The position numbers were made by a program, and so were the translations under genes. Source: UMGS1696 sp964457685 (lineage in GTDB: Bacteria > Bacillota > Clostridia > Oscillospirales > CAG-272). From it: 22,071 nt of DNA. Below are positions 17,894 to 22,071 of the stretch, one piece after another (position 1 is the first letter of the stretch; every line of letters begins with the position of its first letter). The DNA is taken from positions 1-22,071 of the forward strand of contig CAYWFS010000034.1 of the NCBI GenBank assembly GCA_964457685.1, read 5' to 3'. Below the pieces are notes generated by a model. That model was not told where the DNA came from. It saw only the letters and a list, made by a program, of their open reading frames with translations, and ran no database searches.

Positions 17894-19378
17894 TTAATCG
17901 TTCTGCGACTGCATTATATCATCGGGGGAGGTTCTCATATAATATCCTCCTCCACCGGACTCCACTGCCCCTGCCATTTCGAGTATCGTAAGCGAACTCA
18001 TCACATCGGAGACACTCATATCTCCCTTTGCAATCTCATCGGGCAACATCGGGACGTTCGGTTTCATACTATTATATACCTTGATTTCGTTTTCATCAAG
18101 CATATCAAGCTCTATTTTTTTCGCAGGAATGAATTTTTTGTCAGAATTTACAATTTGTTTCTGCTTTTTTATTATATTATCGCCTTTTTTCGAGCCGAAA
18201 TACGATTTTATCTTATTTTCTGCGTGTTCTTTTTTCTCGGGCGGTGTTTTTTCGCCTTTTTGCGTCTTTTCGCTGTTTTTTTCTTCGATTGCGGCAAGCT
18301 GTTCGGCTTCGAGCTTACGTTGATGTTCGTATTCGCTGAGTCTTCCGCCGTAGTTTCCGACTCCGTAATAATTCTTATTTCCGCCGCCCGTTCCGATTCT
18401 CGCCCTCGACATTGCATCCTTTGAGCGATTCTCGAAATCTATTCCGCGGAGAAGAGAATGTGTTCTGTCAACGCTGAGAGTTTTTCTGTAATCGTGAGCG
18501 AACTCCGCTATTACGTCCTCGGGAGTCATAACGGGAATCGCACCTTCTCTGATAAGGCTGTTCGGACCCTCGGCACCATTTTCTCCGACCTTTCCCGGAA
18601 CGGCAAAAAGTCGTCTTCCCTGTTCAAGGCAAAGACGTGCTGTTATAAGGGCACCGCTTTTCATATCCGCTTCGACAACAACGGTTCCGTCCGAGAGACC
18701 GCTCATTATTCGATTTCTTACCGGAAAATGACTGCCCGCCGGCGGAGTTCCCGGAGGATATTCAGATACGACCGCACCCTTTTTGATTATTTTGGAGTAA
18801 AGCTCCTTATGCTCTCTCGGATAAATAACGTCAACACCCGAGCCAAGCACCGCTATAACACTTCCCCCGGCTTCAAGAGCACCGATAAGAGCCATGCTGT
18901 CAGCCCCAAGTGCCATTCCGCTGACTATCACGCCTCCTCCGAGTACAATGCCGGAGCCTAATGTATATGCGATTTTTCTGCCGTAGTCGGTCATACTTCT
19001 CGTTCCGACGACAGCACAAAGAAAATGCTCTGAGCTTTCGGGAATACGTCCTCGACAATACAGAACAATGGGAAAATCCCGTATAGTCTTAAGCTTCGCA
19101 GGATACTCAAAGCTGTCGGGAGTAATGAGCGATATACCGAGGCTGTCACACCTTGCAACAATCGCCTCCGCACGCTCGAGAGAATTGTTCATGAGTCTGA
19201 CTCTGATATTCTCTATACGCTTTTCGGTAAAGAACTCGTCGCACTCGAGATCGGCGGCTTTACCGTCATACAGCAGCTTTGGGTCGGAATATCTTTGAAT
19301 CAGCCTTGAGGCAGTGACACTTCCCGCACCGAAAAGCTCCGCAAGCCACACCCAATATACTCTTTTATCTTCATTCAT
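17894..19378 (-). CDS. dprA: DNA-processing protein DprA with long inserted linker
   Basis: DprA binds incoming single-stranded DNA during transformation and loads RecA; it is also common in bacteria not known to be competent. The 494-residue product has a helical N-terminal part and a Rossmann fold at about 95-295, with VVGTRSMTDYGR (123-134), SGMALGAD (153-160), GSGVDVIYP (179-187) and FPVRNRIMSGLS (218-229). A C-terminal winged-helix domain is at about 422-485. Between them is a glycine-then-Lys/Glu-rich stretch (about 303-420) absent from usual 360-380-residue DprA. The upstream ATG at 19450 lies inside the trmH gene. The start at 19378 is preferred because AAGGAG lies upstream and YWVWLAELFGAGS fits the family. 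topA follows after 25 nt. Confidence 0.95.
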   Translation of the reverse strand: MNEDKRVYWVWLAELFGAGSVTASRLIQRYSDPKLLYDGKAADLECDEFFTEKRIENIRVRLMNNSLERAEAIVARCDSLGISLITPDSFEYPAKLKTIRDFPIVLYCRGRIPESSEHFLCAVVGTRSMTDYGRKIAYTLGSGIVLGGGVIVSGMALGADSMALIGALEAGGSVIAVLGSGVDVIYPREHKELYSKIIKKGAVVSEYPPGTPPAGSHFPVRNRIMSGLSDGTVVVEADMKSGALITARLCLEQGRRLFAVPGKVGENGAEGPNSLIREGAIPVMTPEDVIAEFAHDYRKTLSVDRTHSLLRGIDFENRSKDAMSRARIGTGGGNKNYYGVGNYGGRLSEYEHQRKLEAEQLAAIEEKNSEKTQKGEKTPPEKKEHAENKIKSYFGSKKGDNIIKKQKQIVNSDKKFIPAKKIELDMLDENEIKVYNSMKPNVPMLPDEIAKGDMSVSDVMSSLTILEMAGAVESGGGGYYMRTSPDDIMQSQND

Positions 19379-19394
19379 GGCGGCAATATCTCCT

Positions 19395-20234
19395 TCAGTT
19401 AAGAGAGCGATAATACTCCCACATGATACAGGAAGCGGCTGAAGCGGCATTAAGGCTTTCCGTCATACCCGACATGGGAATCATAACGGTGCAGTCAGAC
19501 GCTTCTATAACCTCTTTTGAAAGGCCGTGTCCCTCGTTTCCTATAAGAATACAGTCGGTTGAGCGAACCTCATATTTACCGAGAGTAAGGCTGTTTTCAT
19601 CGAGAGCCGCCGCTATTGTTCTTCTTCCGAGAGAACGCATTTTCCCTACGGTATCGCACGCATTCTCCGAGACGAATATCGGCATACGGAAAAGAGACCC
19701 CATTGCGGCACGAACAGTCTTCTGATTATATATATCCGCACAATCGGAAAGAATGACACCTGTGATACCGAGAGCTTCTGCTGTACGGAGCATTGTTCCG
19801 AGATTTCCGGGGTCACGAATTTCCGAGAGCATTATGACACGCTTGCCGTTCTGCCACTGTGCAAAGTTTTCGGATGTGTGGAGAGAATTTTGATATTTTA
19901 CGACACCTATAACTCCCTGCGGAGCCTTTTCGGTCGAAATCTTTTCAAACACCGAGTCTTCACAAACTATAAGTCGAGTCAACTTATCAACGGCAAGAGA
20001 GGCACATTCGGCTACTCTTTCGTTCTTTTCGACAGCGGAAACGGATATAACAACAGAGTCGCATTCCGCATAACGAAGTGCCTCTAAAGTGAGCTTAACA
20101 CCCTCTGCGAGATAAAGCTTATCCGCATCACGGTATTTTTTATCCGAAAGCTTAGAAAGAGCGGTGCATTTCGGATTGGAGCGAGAGGAGATATACTCTG
20201 CCCCGTATGTTCTGATAAATTCTTCTTTTTTCAT
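19395..20234 (-). CDS. TrmH/SpoU-family RNA 2'-O-methyltransferase
   Basis: SPOUT methyltransferases of this family put a 2'-O-methyl group on rRNA or tRNA using S-adenosylmethionine. The 279-residue product has an N-terminal substrate-binding domain (about 1-110; KKYRDADKLYLAEGVKLTLE). The trefoil-knot catalytic domain follows, with motif 1 RDPGNLGTMLRTAEALG (140-156), motif 2 GNEGHGLS (232-239) and motif 3 IPMSGMTESLNAASA (252-266). It resembles the RlmB/TsnR-like group encoded beside rplT in many Clostridia, but the modified nucleotide cannot be told. No Shine-Dalgarno is visible before the ATG; a long hairpin ends 10 nt upstream. The start is therefore less certain than the gene. dprA follows after 16 nt. 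Confidence 0.93.
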   Translation of the reverse strand: MKKEEFIRTYGAEYISSRSNPKCTALSKLSDKKYRDADKLYLAEGVKLTLEALRYAECDSVVISVSAVEKNERVAECASLAVDKLTRLIVCEDSVFEKISTEKAPQGVIGVVKYQNSLHTSENFAQWQNGKRVIMLSEIRDPGNLGTMLRTAEALGITGVILSDCADIYNQKTVRAAMGSLFRMPIFVSENACDTVGKMRSLGRRTIAAALDENSLTLGKYEVRSTDCILIGNEGHGLSKEVIEASDCTVMIPMSGMTESLNAASAASCIMWEYYRSLN

Positions 20235-20244
20235 TTATGTATGA

Positions 20245-20280
20245 ATAAAGGGTGTCCACAGGACGTGAGCACCCCTTTAT
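20245..20280 (-). terminator. Hairpin between rplT and trmH, possible weak terminator
   Basis: On the minus strand, ATAAAGGGGTG (20280-20270) pairs with CACCCTTTAT (20254-20245), giving 10 bp with one bulged G. A smaller inner pairing (TCAC with GTGGA, one bulge) is possible. It starts 12 nt after the rplT stop. The 3' arm is rich in T (TTTATTCATA), but there is no clean U-run, so it may be a leaky terminator or an RNA-processing stem. It stands exactly at the boundary of the ribosomal operon. Confidence 0.5.
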
Positions 20281-20292
20281 ATGTTCAAATGA

Positions 20293-20646
20293 TTAGAGAG
20301 CAGCCTTAGCTGTTTCGCAAAGTGCAGCGAATGCTTCCTTATCGGAAACTGCGATCTCTGAGAGCATCTTACGGTTAAGATCAACGCCTGCTGCCTTGAG
20401 GCCGTGCATGAGTGTAGAATAGTTCATGCCGTTTACCTTAGCCTGAGCGGAGATACGAGTAATCCAAAGAGAACGGAATTCTCTCTTCTTCTGCTTACGA
20501 CCGATGTATGCGTAGTTGCCGCTCTTCATTACGGCCTGCTTAGCCATCTTGAAGTGCTTGCTCTTAGAACCCCAGTAACCCTTTGCAGCCTTTAAGACCT
20601 TATTTCTTCTCTTGCGCGTCATCATTGCGCCCTTAACTCTTGCCAT
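20293..20646 (-). CDS. rplT: 50S ribosomal protein L20
   Basis: bL20 is an early-binding 23S rRNA protein needed for 50S assembly; in Bacillus and E. coli it also represses its own operon. The 117-residue product begins MARVKGAMMTRKRRNKVLKA and contains GYWGSKSKHFKMAKQAVMKS and the RRKQ-like IGRKQKKREFRSLWI stretch, all standard. Length is standard too. AAAGGA lies about 10 nt before ATG. It is the last gene of infC-rpmI-rplT, and its product is the expected regulator of the attenuator at 21520-21640. Confidence 0.99.
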   Translation of the reverse strand: MARVKGAMMTRKRRNKVLKAAKGYWGSKSKHFKMAKQAVMKSGNYAYIGRKQKKREFRSLWITRISAQAKVNGMNYSTLMHGLKAAGVDLNRKMLSEIAVSDKEAFAALCETAKAAL

Positions 20647-20685
20647 TTTATCTAAATCCTTTCTTTACTGCTTTGTTTATGGTTC

Positions 20686-20883
20686 TCAGTCCTTGTTGAT
20701 CAGTCTCTTGACATTAGCTGTCATAGCGGGGCTGAGGATCTGGCTGCTTCTGAGGTGTCTCTTTCTCTTGGATGTCTTGTGTCCGAGGTTATGACGGTGA
20801 TCAGAGTGGAACACCTTAACTTTACCTGTACCGGTAACTGCAAATCTCTTGGCTGACGCCTTATGTGTCTTGATCTTTCCCAT
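20686..20883 (-). CDS. rpmI: 50S ribosomal protein L35
   Basis: bL35 is a small basic large-subunit protein. The 65-residue product begins MGKIKTHKASAKRFAVTGTG and continues KVKVFHSDHRHNLGHKTSKR, matching the family from end to end. AAAGGATA lies about 5 nt upstream of ATG. It is separated from infC by 88 nt, which hold no promoter or gene that I can support, and from rplT by 39 nt. Confidence 0.99.
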   Translation of the reverse strand: MGKIKTHKASAKRFAVTGTGKVKVFHSDHRHNLGHKTSKRKRHLRSSQILSPAMTANVKRLINKD

Positions 20884-20971
20884 TTTTGCTTATCCTTTCG
20901 GTTGGTTGATATCGGATTTGTCGTAATTTCTGCGGTTTTCGCAATTTGTGAGCCGCACTGATTAGCGTGAT

Positions 20972-21496
20972 TTATTTAGCCGTATTTTTCAGCGGAACGA
21001 CAAACATGAACAAATGCTTACCGTCGAGAACAGGACGTTTTTCAACTGTACCGTATTCGGAAACAGCCGACTCGAACTTGTCGAACTTTTCTCTTACAAG
21101 ATCCTGGTGAGCGATTTCACGTCCTCTGAACTTCAGGCTTACTCTAACCTTATTTCCGTCCTGGAGGAATTTAATCGCACGGTTTACCTTGACCTCGAAG
21201 TCATGCTCATCTATATTATAGGAAAGCTGAACTTCCTTAACTTCGATAACCTGTTGCTTCTTTCTGGTTTCTTTTTCTCTTTTATCCGCCTCATAACGGT
21301 ACTTACCATAGTCCATAGCACGGCAGACAGGCGGCGTTGCGGTCGGGGCTATCATTACAAGGTCAAAGCCGCGGTCATACGCGTATGTCTTTGCGTCATT
21401 GAGACTCATTATGCCAAGCTGACCGTTATTTTCATCAAGCATACGAACTTCTTTTGCTCTGATGTCATCATTGATTATAAGTTCTTTCGCGCTAAT
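20972..21496 (-). CDS. infC: Translation initiation factor IF-3 (AUU start)
   Basis: IF3 binds the 30S subunit, prevents premature 50S joining and checks the start codon. The product is 174 residues if translation starts at ATT (21496-21494), giving MSAKELIINDDIRAKEVRML. The first in-frame ATG (21442) would remove the first 18 residues, which include the conserved ELIINDDIRAKEVR. GGAGGTG (21510-21504) is 7 nt before the ATT, an excellent Shine-Dalgarno, while nothing similar precedes the ATG. Later marks are GFDLVMIAPTATPPVCRAMD, DYGKYRYE and SLKFRGREIAHQDL. An AUU start is known for infC in E. coli, where it lets IF3 repress its own translation. The gene is first in the operon with rpmI and rplT. 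Confidence 0.97.
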   Translation of the reverse strand: MSAKELIINDDIRAKEVRMLDENNGQLGIMSLNDAKTYAYDRGFDLVMIAPTATPPVCRAMDYGKYRYEADKREKETRKKQQVIEVKEVQLSYNIDEHDFEVKVNRAIKFLQDGNKVRVSLKFRGREIAHQDLVREKFDKFESAVSEYGTVEKRPVLDGKHLFMFVVPLKNTAK

Positions 21497-21503
21497 AGTT
21501 AAG

Positions 21504-21510
21504 CACCTCC
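21504..21510 (-). promoter_or_regulatory. Shine-Dalgarno that decides the infC start
   Basis: GGAGGTG on the minus strand is 7 nt upstream of the ATT at 21496. It supports initiation at ATT rather than at the downstream ATG (21442). An ATG that overlaps the upstream edge of this site (21512-21510) is out of frame with infC and reaches a stop after six codons. Confidence 0.9.
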
Positions 21511-21519
21511 ATAATAAAC

Positions 21520-21551
21520 AAAAAATCGCACAAAGAACCCTCTCCGTACGA
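21520..21551 (-). terminator. Leader attenuator terminator before infC
   Basis: TCGTACGGAGA (21551-21541) pairs with TCTTTGTGCGA (21536-21526) around a GGGT loop: 11 bp including three G-T wobbles. It is followed by six T residues (21525-21520). It stands within the leader, 9 nt before the infC Shine-Dalgarno, so it is a conditional terminator and not the end of the upstream gene. Confidence 0.85.
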
Positions 21552-21636
21552 CAAAATTATCCTTAGCCATCTATTGACCTTATCGTGCCTATAGCAGTAA
21601 GGTGAGAACGGAGATTGTTCTGCTTCATTGTTACGT
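21520..21636 (-). promoter_or_regulatory. infC-rpmI-rplT leader, L20-leader-type attenuator
   Basis: The leader has two exclusive folds. In one, the terminator (21551-21526) forms. In the other, TCTCCGT (21614-21608) pairs perfectly with ACGGAGA (21547-21541), the 5' arm of the terminator, and abolishes it. Between these arms ACCTTA (21603-21598) and TAAGGT (21582-21577) make a closed 6-bp stem. In Bacillus, L20 binds such a leader and favours termination, controlling this same operon (Rfam family L20_leader). The assignment rests on position, operon content and folding; I could not run a covariance search. Confidence 0.8.
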
Positions 21637-21641
21637 CTGAT

Positions 21642-21670
21642 ATTATACACCATTCGAGAGCATTTGTCAA
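21642..21670 (-). promoter_or_regulatory. Perfect sigma-A promoter for infC operon
   Basis: TTGACA (21670-21665) and TATAAT (21647-21642) are separated by exactly 17 nt on the minus strand. The DNA upstream to the sigK stop is almost purely A/T. The start of transcription is expected near 21635, giving a leader of about 140 nt to the ATT. No GC-rich terminator for sigK lies between the sigK stop and this promoter. Confidence 0.9.
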
Positions 21671-21711
21671 TAGAAAAATTCGGATTTTTATATTTTTTCG
21701 ATAGATATTTT

Positions 21712-22071
21712 TTATTCTCCGCCGAGACTCGCACGCAGCTTTTCTAGTGCATATTTTTCTATTCTGCTGACATACGAGCGTGATATTCCCAGCTTCTCCG
21801 CAACCTCACGCTGAGTGTAGGCTCTGTCTCCGGCAAGTCCGTATCTTAATATAATTATGCGTTTTTCCCGTGTTCCGAGGCAGTTCATTATATAGTCCGC
21901 AGCTTTCGAGAGCTTTATTTTCATATCGAGGTCATCGGCGATTGTATCTTCACACTTTATTATATCAATGTAGGTAAGAGGGTTCCCGTCACGATCCGTG
22001 TCAATGGTCTCGTTTATGGAAACCTCCTGCGACACCTTCCTCTGCCCCCGAAAGTACATTAGTATTTCGTT
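21712..22071 (-). CDS. sigK: Sporulation sigma factor SigK, C-terminal part (cut by window edge)
   Basis: This is the C-terminal 119 residues of a sigma-70-family factor; the reading frame is open to the last base of the window, so the N-terminal half lies outside. It starts within region 2.4 (NEILMYFRGQRKV), followed by the extended segment ETIDTDRDGNPLTYIDII, which is typical of late mother-cell sigma factors. Region 4 (REKRIIILRYGL, then TQREVAEKLGISRSYVSRIE) is the helix-turn-helix that reads the -35 box. The TQRE...GISRSYVSRIEK wording is closer to SigK than to SigE, SigF or SigG as I know them. SigK drives late spore-coat genes, so the host is or descends from a spore former. Whether the missing half is contiguous or interrupted (skin-like element) cannot be seen. 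Confidence 0.85.
   Translation of the reverse strand, partial: NEILMYFRGQRKVSQEVSINETIDTDRDGNPLTYIDIIKCEDTIADDLDMKIKLSKAADYIMNCLGTREKRIIILRYGLAGDRAYTQREVAEKLGISRSYVSRIEKYALEKLRASLGGE

Noticed and set aside
18208..18417. Minus-strand 69-codon frame within dprA
   Set aside because: It is a different frame of the low-complexity DprA linker region; its Lys/Arg richness follows from the A-rich coding sequence.
20931..20957. Small inverted repeats TGCGG/CCGCA and TGCG/CGCA between infC and rpmI
   Set aside because: The stems are 4-5 bp, mutually exclusive and not followed by a U-tract; chance is a sufficient explanation.
21674..21689. A/T-only inverted repeat (6 bp, 4-nt loop) after sigK
   Set aside because: It has no G-C pair in the stem and no separate U-tract; it more probably belongs to the A/T-rich region upstream of the infC promoter.
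21492..21734. Minus-strand 80-codon frame covering the infC leader and promoter
   Set aside because: It overlaps the promoter, the attenuator and the infC RBS, has no RBS of its own or known family, and is better explained as leader RNA.
1..22071. Search for defence systems, mobile elements, CRISPR repeats, tRNA genes or attachment sites
   Set aside because: I found no direct-repeat array, transposase, integrase, tRNA fold or unknown gene cassette. Every sizeable stretch is covered by a recognisable core gene or a short spacer.

Overview
The window is a compact run of 21 protein genes, all on the minus strand, so transcription goes from high to low coordinates. It carries housekeeping genes of a low-to-middle GC, spore-forming member of the Bacillota. 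Clostridia, perhaps close to Ruminococcaceae/Oscillospiraceae, is my inference. The evidence is a late sporulation sigma factor fragment (SigK type) at the right edge, the infC-rpmI-rplT operon behind an L20-leader-type attenuator, and the gene orders rnc - radical SAM - smc - ftsY and yhbY - nadD - yqeK - LCP - rsfS - leuS. I see no phage, transposon, CRISPR array, tRNA or rRNA, and no composition break that would suggest recent transfer.

Layout in the direction of transcription. (1) 22071-21712: the C-terminal half of sigK, cut by the window edge. (2) 21670-20293: a perfect consensus promoter, a leader with competing antiterminator and terminator, then infC (AUU start), rpmI and rplT. (3) 20280-14268: a hairpin, then a TrmH-family RNA methyltransferase, dprA with an unusually long linker, topA and trmFO. 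(4) 14256-6860: plsX, rnc, an Elp3-like radical SAM protein, smc (UUG start) and ftsY. (5) 6867-371: rdgB, yhbY, nadD, yqeK, an LCP-family cell-wall transferase, rsfS and leuS. (6) 325-1: rpsU with its own perfect consensus promoter, a structured leader and an intrinsic terminator.

From trmH to leuS there are 17 genes with gaps of at most 39 nt, four of them joined by overlaps. I found no strong promoter or terminator inside this run, so it could be one very long transcription unit or several with weak internal promoters. The content is translation and RNA maturation (infC, L35, L20, TrmH-type, TrmFO, RNase III, YhbY, RsfS, LeuRS, S21), DNA topology and chromosome handling (topA, dprA, smc), membrane targeting and lipid synthesis (ftsY, plsX), nucleotide and cofactor housekeeping (rdgB, nadD, yqeK) and wall assembly (LCP). 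This is a growth-linked core cluster.

I did not find an undescribed biological system. The most rewarding observations are regulatory: the intact infC leader attenuator with an AUU start behind it, the folded rpsU leader that reaches into its ribosome binding site, the twin textbook promoters in front of the two ribosomal transcription units, and the hairpin with a start codon lacking a Shine-Dalgarno at trmH. Among proteins, the DprA linker, the LeuRS editing-motif substitution and the RdgB insertion deserve a check.
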